Source: Trachythela sp. YZ-2020 (Eukaryota; Cnidaria; Anthozoa; Malacalcyonacea; Clavulariidae). From it: a stretch of 64,000 nucleotides of DNA. The position numbers and the translations under genes were made by a program. The DNA lies in contig JADLSH010000114.1 of the NCBI GenBank assembly GCA_016169945.1, forward strand, positions 1 to 64,000, in the 5' to 3' direction. This document shows, piece after piece, positions 44,687 to 56,065 of this stretch. Every line of letters starts with the position of its first letter. Position 1 is the first letter of the stretch. The notes under the pieces are model-generated. The model was not told the origin of the DNA and ran no database searches. It saw only the letters and a list, made by a program, of their open reading frames with translations.

Positions 44687-45657
44687 ATGCAGTCAAGGAA
44701 AATTTATCTCATCTCTTTTATTGCAATCTTCCTATTGCCACTCGTAACATGTTTGCGACAGAAACCCCGATGGAGATTAGGCCATTCGACGGTATGTATA
44801 ACCATATATATATATATGAATTTTCACAAAAAGAGCATCATTCAGTGATTCATGTTGTCGACGAATACCACTCTAACTCCCAGTAGGGGTTGAATTTGGG
44901 AGAATATTTTAGTCGCCCATGGCTACCAGGGAATAGAATTTGGTCGCCAAATTTAATACCAGGTCGCCCTATATCAATGAAGGCTTATTGATCAATAAAT
45001 TCATATATCATTATTGAGATTGATGTAATAATTATATTATGCCGTGACACGAGACGAGACTTTACTTTACGTTTCTGACATCATAGACAGTATAAGGAAA
45101 GTCTTTGGGAAATTTAACTACACTTCTGTCACAGGTATTTTTTTACTTTTTTTTGCTCAGTCGTCACGAGGGCGATCTTTGCAAAAAATCTGCTCGCCAG
45201 AAGGAAAATCTGATCGCAATTGGCGACCTGGAGCCCGGCTATTTCAACCCCTGCTCCTAGTTAAAAAATAAAAGCTTAATTAATTGATCGATAAACTTGT
45301 TTTGATAAAATCCAGTCTTATACATACTGTACGATTTTCGACACTATATATAGACCTAAATATTTTCACTCTATTTCATTCAAGGGACAAGGTGGAAAGA
45401 GCCCATGCAGATTCCAACAACATTGCAATGATGCTTTTGATTGCATTTGTGATATGATGCCTTTGGTTTGCGCAAAATACCCTCCAAGGAAATGCGTGCG
45501 GAGCGTGGGTGATACAGCAGGAACAAAAATACCACCCACAACTACGAAAATAACAGACAACGCCAAGCCAATCAAGACTGAGCATTCATCTTGTAAATCA
45601 GTTTTGAAAATGTTGCGAAAATTATTGAAGAATTTCAAACGGGCCTTTAATGACTAA
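44687..45657 (+). CDS. Secreted six-cysteine protein, copy 2
   Basis: Exon 1 44687-44791 and exon 2 45385-45657, the same lengths as copy 1 (105 and 273 nt), giving 125 aa. The signal peptide differs at two or three residues. All six Cys and their spacing are kept; an extra Cys appears in the linker (HSSCKS). The C-terminal basic helix is more basic (KMLRKLLKNFKRAFND). Most differences from copy 1 are replacements in the linker and helix. The intron holds the hAT MITE. Both copies look intact and probably functional. Confidence 0.85.
44885..45253. mobile_element. hAT MITE in intron of copy 2, empty site kept in copy 1
   Basis: Ends AGGGGTTGAAT and (reverse) CAGGGGTTGAAAT; flanked by CTCCCAGT (44877-44884) and CTCCTAGT (45254-45261), an 8 bp target duplication with one difference. 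Copy 1 has only ctcccagttaaaaaataaa at this place (37877 onward), the unoccupied site. The insertion is therefore younger than the gene duplication. Confidence 0.9.
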
Positions 45658-47712
45658 TATTATTTGGTAACGGCCCGGGTTTATCATGCTAGATATGGAT
45701 TGTATCCAATATATTCTATCTTTAAGTATATATATGTAGATGTAAACATTTCTTTTACAGCGATCGAAGTAAATAAAATATTCACAGTTGACTACTTATG
45801 CAGTATTTTTACTTTCTTCGTTCATGTGGAAAATTGTTTTTGAAATTACTATATCTTAGAGTCTGTAAAAACAATAATCTGCCAAATTTAAGCGCTATAT
45901 AGCTATAAAGAATCGCTGCAATCATTGTTTTGCATGTGAGATGTGGACCAAGACAAGGCTTTAAATAATTATACTCATTTAGCTAAGCGCTAAATCCAGC
46001 ACATATAAGTATACTTATAAGATATAATTTTCCGAAAAAAATACATTCAAATGGTATGATGATTATTCAAAATTTGTCTAAAACTGTATGATGCACGTCA
46101 GTATAATGAATCGTTCAACATAATGCGTCATTCCCTTGATTCAAATTGATTAATTTAGATCGAAAGAACAGAAACTGATTACAGTTAGGTTTATCGAACA
46201 ATTCCATCTAACGGTGCTTCGATTAAGTGTCGCGTTGTTCTGAGTAAGTCGGGCGCTTATTCGAGGGCGGCGCTATTTAAATTTTTGCTCTCATGTGCGG
46301 CGCTTCGGGGCCGGCGCTAAAACGATTAAATACGGTACTCTATGGAAGTTTAGTAAACGCATTTCCCTGTTTTGGCTTAATGCTCCTGTAAGAGGACACA
46401 AAGTATTCGACGAAAAAGTGGTATAGCGAAACTACATGCAGTTTCTACAAACGTTTTGGCGAAATTTTAATAAATAATAAGTTTGTGAAAGAAATAACTA
46501 ATTTGTGAAGTCGTTGAAATCAATGGCTGGTAAACTATATCATGTAGCCATATATCTATGTATAGATTATTGTGTAAAACATGCACCTATGACGTCAAAC
46601 AAAATCATTGATCTTATTTGCGTTATTGCGATATTTAATGTCTGCAGATCTTCCTGAGCGAAACTTTGAATCTTTCAATTGATTGCATGCTCGACTTGTT
46701 TTAGCCTCATATAATATAATGTAAAAAGCATCCAAAGCAGTTCTGATGCAGGTTGTTCAAACTGAAAAAGGGGAAATTTTTCATTCGCATTTCAATTTTG
46801 AGGTAAGCCTAAATTCTGAGCACAATATGGCACCCGCTCGGCCAAACCTGAAACTTGACAAGTTTTGGACGAAACTATCTAATTATTATCTAAACTTAAG
46901 GGGAGGATTTAGTCTCGATAAAACATCCACTCGCGAGTTTTACAAATACCTCAAAAAGCACTCGTTTTTTGGACTCGTGCATGCTATCCATGCAAATTGC
47001 ATTTGAAATCAATCATGCTATTACCTATATAGATATACATATAATGAGGTCGGGTATTGCGTTGTGAAAAGCCTAAGGAGATATATAGACAATAAATTTA
47101 TGTCCAATATTGCTTCATTTATAACATCGCGGAAGCCGACAATTTCAAAAAAATGAATAAAGAAACCGAAAAACCATATTTTGTGTCGGAATAAGATTAC
47201 CTTTGTGTCGGAATCTATTTCCTTGTATTATTTGTTCTAATAACGAAAAAAGGATTATAAACGCAACAATTTCCAAAAAAATAAATTTGCGAATGCTTGA
47301 GCTATGTCTAGCATGGATATAAAGGGTGCACTGTGGTATCTAGCCATAAATGTTTAGTCAAATTAGCGTCGGTATTTGTTGCCCGGAAAACCGGTTATGA
47401 AGTGAAGCAAAATTTACCTCACCTTTTTTATTGCAATCTAACTATCACGACTGGTAATCTGTTTGCCATAGCCTAAATGGAAATCACGCAATTCAAGGGT
47501 ATGTAATGTGCCTTATCTAATAAAGAAATTAGGAACATGCTGTTATATAGAAGTCGTGCAATTTCCATCTTAATGCATTCGTCCATTGGAGAAGCAGTGT
47601 CAACCTAACAATTTTCCTTTGCCTTAGTCCTAGAACCTAAAGCAATTTCATACTTTATCTATTTTAAGGGAGGCACCAAATGTAGAATCGAGCAAGAATG
47701 CAGAATCGAGCA

Positions 47713-49019
47713 TGCTGTTATATAGAAGTCGTGCGTTAATACATCCGCCCATTGGAAAAGCAGTGTCAACCCAACAATTTTCCTTTGCCTTATTGCAGGG
47801 TTGGCAACAACTGCATGACTGCCATTTGCACTGGGACAATTAACAGTTAAGACAAAACTTATAGAGCTGAAAATTATAGCCAGTATCGGTTAATCCTTTT
47901 CCTAGGTTTACTATATTTTACTGTTCCAACTATATTTTACTGTTCATATATGAACGAATGAAATTATAGCTGATCAAAGATATTAATATACAATTATTGG
48001 ACAAGGTCGAGCAAAATACCGTGATTTGTCAGTGGTCTGCAGATCAGGGCGGTGCAACGGCTGTGATTATGTTGATCCACGTGTGATGCGGCAGTGGCCT
48101 GGAGCTAGCATGTTTTCGCGCGAAAATCCACTTCTCATTTCCTTGCTCATGAGAAGAAAATTATTCAAGTTTTTGTTGTCAAAAACATGTGTTTATTTTG
48201 AAAACTAACATGCATAACCATTGGCCTTTGTTTATAGCGTTCGATAGAAGAAACATTAGCTTCTACAGCGTATCCCAGATATATTGCAACCTCAAAATGT
48301 TATATTTAAGCAAAACTTAACAGAAGTACTTGTCACCTATCTCTGTGGGGGCAAAGTTTTAACCAACAATGCCTTCAGCATATTTGCAAAAATTGGATTT
48401 TTTTTAAATTGAGGTACAAAGTCAAAGCGGATCGGTTCGGTAAATACATTCATCCTGTTTCAACAGTCGTAAAACGTAGGCACGCATTAAGCGGTTTCAA
48501 AAGAATCACAAGGCTTGTAAAACTATAACATTTTTGCTATTATTTTAGCAATTTCTTAAAGATATAAACTTGAGATAAGAAACTTCAACATGCCTGAGCT
48601 TGTAAGAGGGGGGCAGCAAATTGAAAAAAGATAATCTCATGTGAAATATTGTCTCCATTCGAAGCGACCAAACACATGCGCATTATCGATGATAAATTCT
48701 CTCTGACAGCAGAATATTTTTTAAATTCAAACTGACTACGTACTCAGAGTGATATTACACGTAAATATTCCGTTAGTTTGTATTCACACTTAAAACGATG
48801 CGAAATATGAACGCAAGAACTAGACATATAAAAATCTGTTTTTTCTTAAATTTTTACGAAAATCGTACTCGCCCCAGCCTATTTTCACCCATCGATCAGC
48901 GCGCGCGCGCTCGTTGCGCCGCCCTATGTATATAAGCGCTCTGCAGCAGATCAATTATTTGCCAATGCCGAAGGCAGAGACTATGAAATAATTTATCTGC
49001 GAGCCACTGACAAATCAAG

Positions 49020-49053
<34 letters not shown>

Positions 49054-49808
49054 ATCATTCACTTTATGAAAGATATTAATTATACGGAAAAACTCAACAA
49101 GCAAAAGGTCATAATTTATAAAGCTTATCGTTGTTTTTCTTCACCTTTGTCCTCGTAAAATTTTCCGTGTTCAGCTATAAAACGTTTTCCATAGCAACCA
49201 TGTCATTTCCCTAGGAGCGAAATAAGTTTTCTGCAACTTCAGCTTCTTTTTATACGTATTTAAAATTTCAATTTGCAAAAGTTTAGCAAGATAAGAAAAC
49301 CGTCGTTACAATTATTACAAAAGCGATGAACATGCGCATGAGCAGATCGATATTCGAAGCTGAGCAACGGATTTGGACAACGCGCATGCTTAAATCATTA
49401 TTTGTACCAGTTATTTGCAGCTGACGTGTTATTCGCACCAGTTATTTGCAGAAAAATTAGCTAATCAAATTTGAGAAAAGAATTATGTGAATGATAATAT
49501 ATTATTCTGATAACTGATACGTGCCTTGCATGAGTCTATGTTTTAAGGTGGTTCGCACCTTGTCCTTTGCATCTTCCAAATATTTTTGTTCTAAATATTC
49601 TAGTGGATTTGCTATAGATTAATAAGATAGAATAGATAATATATTGTACAAATATATGCAATTGATCCAAATATATTCGTTAAAACAAATAACACATGAA
49701 TAATATTTTTTATTTATATTTCTGATATTTTATTTGTAAATTCCATAAGTTAAAACTCATGTTTTCTGATATTTTATTGTTAGTATTTAATCTGCTAAAC
49801 AGCGCTTG
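47713..49808. other. No coding gene; GC-rich promoter-like block at 48897-48945
   Basis: AT-rich except a cgcgcgcgcgc run followed by tatgtatataagcg (a TATA-like box) at 48925-48940. No start codon with a credible protein follows in the next 300 bases. It may be a promoter of an unseen RNA or of a gene whose exons I did not find. Confidence 0.3.
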
Positions 49809-49964
49809 TTATGACGTTTCATCTTCGTCAACTGGGTATGGTGCGACAACTTGTACTTCCATGCATTTGGGTGGAGATCCCAAGCACGCGAGTTCTTTCA
49901 TGGAACAGTAACATTCATCATTGGTAGTGCAACTCATACCAAAGTTTGGACATTCTTCAATTTC
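49809..49964 (-). CDS. Last exon of a third six-cysteine protein, inverted
   Basis: Minus strand, acceptor ctcttttag at 49965-49973, open for 51 codons to TAA (49809-49811), phase 0 start. Six Cys spaced C-x6-C-x5-C-x-C-x6-C-x6-C, the same plan as the two genes above (x5, x5, x1, x6, x7), and both have Pro-Pro just before the last Cys. The phase-0 intron sits just before the Cys domain in all three. The C-terminus is acidic (VDEDETS) instead of a basic helix. The signal-peptide exon to the right was not found within 1 kb. Confidence 0.6.
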   Translation of the reverse strand, partial: EIEECPNFGMSCTTNDECYCSMKELACLGSPPKCMEVQVVAPYPVDEDETS

Positions 49965-51519
49965 CTAAAAGAGAATATGTTTTCTAACACATGAAGGAGT
50001 GTTTTCTAAAAGTGTGTACCAAAGTGTGTAAAAATTACACACCTTGGTGTGTTATTTCACACACCTTGTAATTAAACACGTCTGTTTTCAGGGTGTTCAT
50101 AAACAATTCTGAATAATCCGCACCGGAGTATCTCAGATTACAAGAACCTTACCTCTAATAAAAAATCGAGAGAATTGCCGCAATATATATAATGTTGAGT
50201 GAAAGATACTACGACAAATTAGTATACTTGAGGAGTTGTATATAGCAAGAACTTCGACGTTCCTCTTGGCCCTTCTTCAGGAAGGCAGTAGCGTTGGTCG
50301 CCTTTGATGGTTCCTTGCTCAGTCGAAAGTTCGAATTACAAACTGAAACCTACTGAAACCACCCATTCAAAATTTCACAACAAATAAGCTCTTTTCAATT
50401 TTATTTCCAAAATATTGAAGTTATTCGCATGTTATATTAAATATTTAGCAGATAGCATATTTTATTGTTACTTTGTACAAATTATTCAACTATTGAATGT
50501 GGATGTTACTAAAAGTACATCGATCGTTTGTCAGCTTGAGTGAAATTTTAGATTTTTAACCCCTTAGATTGGCGTTGTTTCAGTGTAAGACTGGAAAGTC
50601 GTTTTTAATTTCCCGAGTTCCTTAATTTCGGCATTTCCCTTTATAAGAATGAGATTTTATTCTAGTTATTCTAGTTATTTTAACTCTTTTACCATAATAA
50701 ATAAATTTTAATATATAATTCAACATTTTATAAAACGTTCTCTTACCCATTGACTGGATGTCAATGACGGTATGAAAACCAAAACCAGACAGAACAAGTT
50801 TATATCGACATGCTTCATGTTCGGTGCTCATCTCTTTAATAACGATTAAACCTCTCCCCGATATAGCCTTTATTCCATCTACTTAAACACATGTCTATGT
50901 ATTCATTTGTATATTGTACCGAATATCGCGTACTTGCTTGGATGAAATATATTAGATTACGGGTTGTGTTCACAATCAATTATTATTCTTATAATTGAAG
51001 TTATTCATATTTCTCATAGCGGAAATAAATAAAAATTTACCTGTTTATCTTTACAAAATTATCAGTAATAAAAGCTAAGATGAGTATTCTATATACAGAT
51101 GCATTTAATATTAACGAAAATTACATAAAGAATAATAATAAAGACACATTGTATCTGTTCTCAAAGACTGAAAACATGTCATATTATTCAGAATTCCAAG
51201 TTTTAATTTCGTCTTTTTATACTATATTCTTTAAAAATCTACTGAACAACAATGTTAATGACCATATAATAACTGGAAACACGCACAAACAAACAACTAA
51301 AACACCCTCAATTTCAAAGTTACGCTTGCTACTGAGTAATTTTAGAAAATACAAAACCTGAATGGACACTCCGAAAACGTTTAACAGCCTTCTATTTATA
51401 TTTCCGCGTTATCAGCACATTTTTGCATTGGAAGACTGGGAGCCAGGCGTTTTGACTACCGATGGCTATATAATGCTAATGACAAGAATCATTGCGCCAG
51501 CCTACATCTTAGAATACTG
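49965..51519. other. No gene recognised; small repeats
   Basis: 50000-50090 has repeated tacacacctt and gtgtgtaa words like those in subterminal arrays of the nested element at 27254. 50225-50310 contains cttcttcaggaaggcagta, a phrase typical of repeat ends. The missing first exon of the 49809 gene should be in this region or beyond. Confidence 0.35.
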
Positions 51520-52454
51520 CCGACTGTAAACGCCTGGGTCTAGGCAACGTTTCGACTATCTTGCAGTCATCATCAGGAACGACGCTGCTAAAATACAAAC
51601 GGCTATATATACATGATCAAATGTAATATGATATCTGCCGTTAAAAATTACAAGTCAGTTCTTTAGAGGCTCTATATCCGTGATTTAGTTTAATGTAGAT
51701 AGATTTCTTATAAGGAAATAGAGACTAATGTCTGAATTTGTATAATATTGTACAGTTATTAAAAATAAGTGAGTTAGAAGTTAAATTCTCGAAATTAAAC
51801 AGTGTATAAGGTAGATTTAATAGCCTCGTCGCCTAATCAAAATATTTATAGAATCCTTCAAGCCAAACGGTGCAAAACGCTAATGACAACGTCACTGCCA
51901 CCAACGACGACAATACAGATCTAGAGCTATCCGTAATACAATCACCACCATTCATCGGTAAAAGAGGTACCTCCTTAATTCGCCTACGCACCACAAAAAT
52001 ATCTCGTTTGCTGAAAAAACGCGCCAAATTTACCACGATCTACGACACCACAAGCACAAAGACTTTCCTGAGTGTGAAAGATCGGACCCCAAAAGTAGCG
52101 TAGTCTACAAATTTTGCTGGCCTGGATGCCAAGCTTCCCATATTGGGAAAACGGATCGCTTCCTGAGGATAAGACTAAAAGAACGTGCCCGGAGCAAGGA
52201 ATCATGCAGAAATATACAAACACATAAACTCATGCGAACACTACTGAAAACGCTATATATCTACTTGCACATGCTGTTTGATCTCGACAACTTTACATCT
52301 GAATCACTTATTTTCAATAACTGCAAAATATTAGACAAATCCAGACATTGGTTTTTATTACCTTATAAGGAATCTCTGTATATTAGTTTAGTTTATTACT
52401 TAAGACGTAATTACTTTACTTTGGACGGAAAACCAATTGACAAAGGTTGCGAGG

Positions 52455-52460
<6 letters not shown>
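51520..52460 (+). mobile_element. Penelope-like element family C, GIY-YIG end
   Basis: Plus strand: FLSVKDRTPKV near 52060, then in the next frame VVYKFCWPGCQASHIGKTDR and LKERARSK, a GIY-YIG endonuclease with the Cys pair, then a tail ending DKGCEG at 52456. Unlike families A and B it has the C-x3-C pair right after VYKF. The N-terminal RT is lost; stop codons and frameshifts are present. At 51530-51600 the minus strand has CUGAUGA ... GAAAC with a 4 bp stem between (GACU/AGUC), hammerhead-like but without a good stem I. Confidence 0.75.

Positions 52461-52518
<58 letters not shown>
52455..52518 (+). repeat. (TTAG)n microsatellite
   Basis: About 16 uninterrupted copies of TTAG directly after the Penelope C-terminal codons; the stop codon is the first TAG of the tract. 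Possibly the element's 3' target or tail. Confidence 0.95.
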
Positions 52519-54355
52519 AGGGTAATCCTTAAAGGTTAGGTTTTAGTGAGGAAGGAAAACCAGACCTAGTACCCAAGATAAATTAAAACCATCGAAGCAA
52601 AGAAGAGAACCAACCAATCTCTACTTACATCAAGTTCACCTTTCCCAACCTAAGTAAATCCCTGCGCTCGATCTGCAGTTTAGCAGGCTTAACTTAGATC
52701 AAGGGGCAGCGCGCTAAACGCATCTGCCACTTGTGCTTTCACATCCGCCATCAGAAACCAGAACCTATAATCATGGACCGAGCTAAAGCCCAATTGACTA
52801 AAGCCTCTAAAAAACTTGTCATTTTTAAGCTAACTCCAATGATGAAGTCCTGTGATTGGATGAAGCCAATTTGAAGCTAAGAGCGGGAACCGCGCGGAGA
52901 AAATGTACTTTCAAAAGTACTAGGGAGAGTTTCGAGGAATGGAAAATCCAGTCAAAAGCTTGTTTTTGAGCGAAAATCAGCAAGAAAAATCCGGTTTTTC
53001 TCCAATAATTAGTTTCAGCAAAAATTCGAGGGATAACAGTTTTGTATTTGTAAAAATGGCAAATATTTCAACGTGCCGAAGCAAGCTTAGCTCTTTCATT
53101 TCAAAAACGTTTATTTAAAACATTTCGGCGGTCCCAAAACTTGTATTGTACTAAAGCCCAGGTATCGAAATCTACTAGAAATACACTCATGCAGAATCCC
53201 CTCGCCTATTCGAACTCAGGAATTATACTTCCCAAAATTTATTGTAACATGAAGTATTCAGTCAATCATTGTAACCATAGCAACACACAATTTTTTACTT
53301 TTCGTACAAAATGATAAAATAGTAATATAAATATTGTACTTTGTAGATATGTTATTACGAACTCTTTTAGCTTTGCTTGCTCAGTGTAAAATTTAACCTT
53401 AGACATTTCACAAAAACGTCAAACATTTTCAGAAAACTTCAACTGTTTTTTGACAGTATATTTTTTTATTAAAAATTTATCTTTAAAATGAAGTTTTTGA
53501 CATTACGTCGTTTCTTCAAAATTCAAATTTAAACTTCCTAAAATACCTTTTAGGTTTAATCGATATTATAATAACCTCACAGAGTCAAGAGTGACATACG
53601 CTTTTGCAAAACCACAAACTAAAATATGCAAAATAGACACTTACCCGTTCAAAACACTTCAAAAGTGTCCTTTTTTCAGCCATTCGACTCCTTCTCGTTT
53701 ATCTTGTTTTGAAGAGCTAGACTCTCAAAAAATCATTTTTGATGCATAACAAAATCTTTATCCGTAAATCTTTTTAAAAATGTTTATCCGTATGTTTCTC
53801 TCGACCTGCACTCGCGCATGCGTATAACGTAGAAAATCTGAACCGTCCATGGCATTGCGGCGGACGACTTTGGATTCCGCTATGTTTTCACATACCCGGG
53901 TGTAAATATCCGAGCGGAATTAGTACCCTCGCACGGCGCTTCGCGCCGGCTCGGGGATTATGAGCATTTAGTCATTGTTGTAACTGCTGTAAAACGTGAG
54001 TAAATCCATGTTTTCCTGCTCCTTACGTACTTAGCGGCCATCATGAGTGCCTTCAAAGATGGCGGCCAAGTTATCGCTACAGTCGGAGTTCACTGTTTTT
54101 AGCTAACACAATGTCATTTTATCTTGTATATATAGCCGTTTGTGTCAGCAATGTCATAATTCCTAATGATGAAACGTAGAATATAAATGTTGACCGTTTT
54201 CGGAATGTCCATTGTTTTGTATTTTCTAACAAACTCTCGGTCCAGTCGTTTTGTTCGGTCATGTCTAGATTGACAACACTTAGTGTGTACGGGGGAAAGG
54301 GATAAGTCAAACAGATTGTCACGTAATATCTGATGCTAGCAATATCATTCAGAAA
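52519..54355. other. Mostly non-coding; 3' LTR of a BEL element probably at its right end
   Basis: No exon recognised. A dispersed repeat shared with 43014-43170 lies at 53172-53310. The LTR that should follow the BEL fragment starts at 54357 (minus strand, TGTTTCTGAATGATATTG after the purine-rich GGGAGGGGAA). Its other end was not found. Confidence 0.4.
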
Positions 54356-54451
54356 CATTCCCCTCCCGAATGTGACTACATTTGCAAATAAAGGTTAAAG
54401 TAATTTAAATATAATATAAAGTGAAATGTAAACATTGTCCACGATAATACT

Positions 54452-54712
54452 CTAGTTCTCTGATTCATTTTTCGGCTTTGAGTGACACAAATGATGTACT
54501 GGTCGCAGGTAAGTAGTTTTGGCAATGTGTATTTTTACCACTCTTACCCGGCCTTCGATCAATGCCAGGGTGTGCTTCAACACTCGAGCAAGTAGCCATT
54601 CTCCTCGCTTGACCTTTGTTTCAATGACAAGTACCACATCACCCTCTTTGAAATTATGTCTTGCTCGAAACCACTTACCACGAACTTTAGGATTGGTTAA
54701 AATTTTCTTCAC
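54452..54712 (-). pseudogene. BEL/Pao retrotransposon integrase C-terminus (DUF5641)
   Basis: Minus strand frame: GKWFRARHNFKEGDVVLVIE, KRGEWLLARVLK, EGRVRVVKIHIAKTTYLRPV and HHLC. This K-x-G-D-V-V-L-V / R-G-x-W-x-L-x-R-V / GRVR-V-x-V pattern is the DUF5641 domain that closes BEL/Pao polyproteins. The stop is at 54452; about 80 bases on, a purine tract GGGAGGGGAA precedes TGTTTC at 54357, as expected for a 3' LTR. Upstream parts of Pol are cut off at the TIR element beginning at 54891. Confidence 0.85.
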
Positions 54713-55049
54713 CGATCTTCTCTAGAATTGACCACGCCTATGTCCTGGCATCACACTACTTATTGACTTTTCAGACTCACTCTCACTAACATTGGGCGAG
54801 AGACCTGCCATTGTGTTGTCTCGGAGATCTGAAGACAACACTGGAATGTTAACTGAGGCAGCATATCGTGATTTATGAATCTTAATATGAGTAGCAGGCG
54901 TTTAATGCGGTGGGGGAAGCGAGGGAGGGAGAAAATAAACGCCTGCCCAAATGGTTATGACCAATGCGTTTTCGCCCCCTTATTGTGATTGACGTTTTGC
55001 AATTAGCAACATTACACGTTATCCAATCACTTTTGAGATTTATATTTAG

Positions 55050-55322
55050 CATCGTGGGGGTTCTTTCGCGGCATTTATACATTTCCCGCAATATTGCCTG
55101 AAAGAAGAAGAGAAAGTAAAATCTAAATCTGGTAGAAAGGCATCTGGAAAAGTTGCAGATGATTTTTGTCGTATTTGTAAGAGTTCTACTATACAAGTAA
55201 TTACAAGGCAACTGGAACCCGATCGCTGCTCGAGTTGGGGCGTTGGGCATGACGAAAACTTTGATCTGCCAATTATAAATAACTTTTCCCGTATCCGAAG
55301 AAACGTCTTCACGACGCAGTAA
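55050..55322 (+). CDS. ZAD-like finger ORF, partial
   Basis: Open on the plus strand to TAA 55320-55322. It reads SFAAFIHFPQYCLKEEE, a Lys-rich part, then DDFCRICKSSTIQVI with the first C-x2-C of a ZAD-like finger, and ends NNFSRIRRNVFTTQ. Only the first Cys pair is present, and no start Met is seen, so it is a partial or spliced exon. The DDFCRIC opening is frequent in cnidarian multicopy genes of this group. Confidence 0.5.
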   Translation, partial: HRGGSFAAFIHFPQYCLKEEEKVKSKSGRKASGKVADDFCRICKSSTIQVITRQLEPDRCSSWGVGHDENFDLPIINNFSRIRRNVFTTQ

Positions 55323-55526
55323 ATGAATAATAGACTCTCTCCGTTCTGGTTTCAACTGAATTTTGAACCCTAAACGACTTGAGATATCAGAGTTTCCTCC
55401 AAAGCATTTCCAGCCATTTTAAAGAAAGTACATTCTCGACACGTGAACTTATAGACATTTGATCTTAATTACTTCCGACAGCAAAATTGACCAATTGGAA
55501 TTTAGCCGAATTGCGAACTATTTTTT

Positions 55527-55676
55527 TCCGTGAAGAGGTTGAACAAAACAGGCATTTTAGTGCTGCAGTATTTTAGTGAGTACATGGAGGTCGAGGGGGG
55601 TGGGGGCTGGGGGGAGGAGGTGGTGCGGCGATGTGGTACATTTTTGCCAATTTGGTATTTTTTTGTCACCTGATCA
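55527..55676 (+). repeat. Direct repeat, copy 1, with G-rich run
   Basis: Shares gtgaagaggttgaacaaaac, gtattttagtgagtacat, gtggtgcggcgat and ttttgtcacctgat with 57185-57350. The G-rich part at 55587-55620 (aggggggtgggggctggggg) has four or more G-runs and could form a quadruplex. Confidence 0.8.
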
Positions 55677-56065
55677 TATCTGGGAATTGCGTTTTGCGTA
55701 ATTGATACATATTGGATTACATAATTATATTAAATACTTCGACTTCGATTTGTTTGTTTCATATTTGCTTGAGATCCAGCAAAACCTAAAGAAGGATTTG
55801 CGAAAGAATAGGCTGTTGGAAAGCGCAGGATAACTTTGATATCAAAAGCAGACGTGTTGTGGTATGTGATGACCTTTCGCTATAACATTTTCAACAATTT
55901 AGTAATAATATGCATGAAATGCATCATATTGATCGCACTCTCTGTCACTCTAGCTGTGTATTCAATTTCGCAATTTCGGTCAAAAACGCATTTGTCATAG
56001 CCATTTGGTCAGGCGTTTATTTCTCCCCTCCCTCGTTTCTCCCGCCCGCACTAAACGGCTGCTAC

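Larger units (their letters stand above)
44480..47712 (+). repeat. Segmental duplication, unit 2
   Basis: Second unit of the tandem duplication described at 37460. It contains a full second gene, a hAT MITE in its intron (44885-45253), and lacks the 39430-40010 part. Its end at 47668-47712 contains a rearranged extra copy of the phrase catgctgttatatagaagtc. Confidence 0.88.
54891..56065. mobile_element. TIR element with a second ZAD-like ORF
   Basis: About 80 bp imperfect terminal inverted repeats: GTAGCAGSCGTTTARTGCGG, then ataaacgcctgmccaaatgg and atgcgttttt. Length 1,175 bp. No clear target duplication. Like the 17.2 kb element it has one C-x2-C ORF on the plus strand and no transposase. 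Confidence 0.75.

Noticed and set aside
50622..50831. Minus-strand ORF as the missing first exon of the 49809 gene
   Set aside because: No hydrophobic signal segment, and no donor in phase 0.
52455..52518. Telomere repeat array
   Set aside because: TTAG is not the metazoan TTAGGG repeat and the tract is only 64 bp; called a microsatellite.
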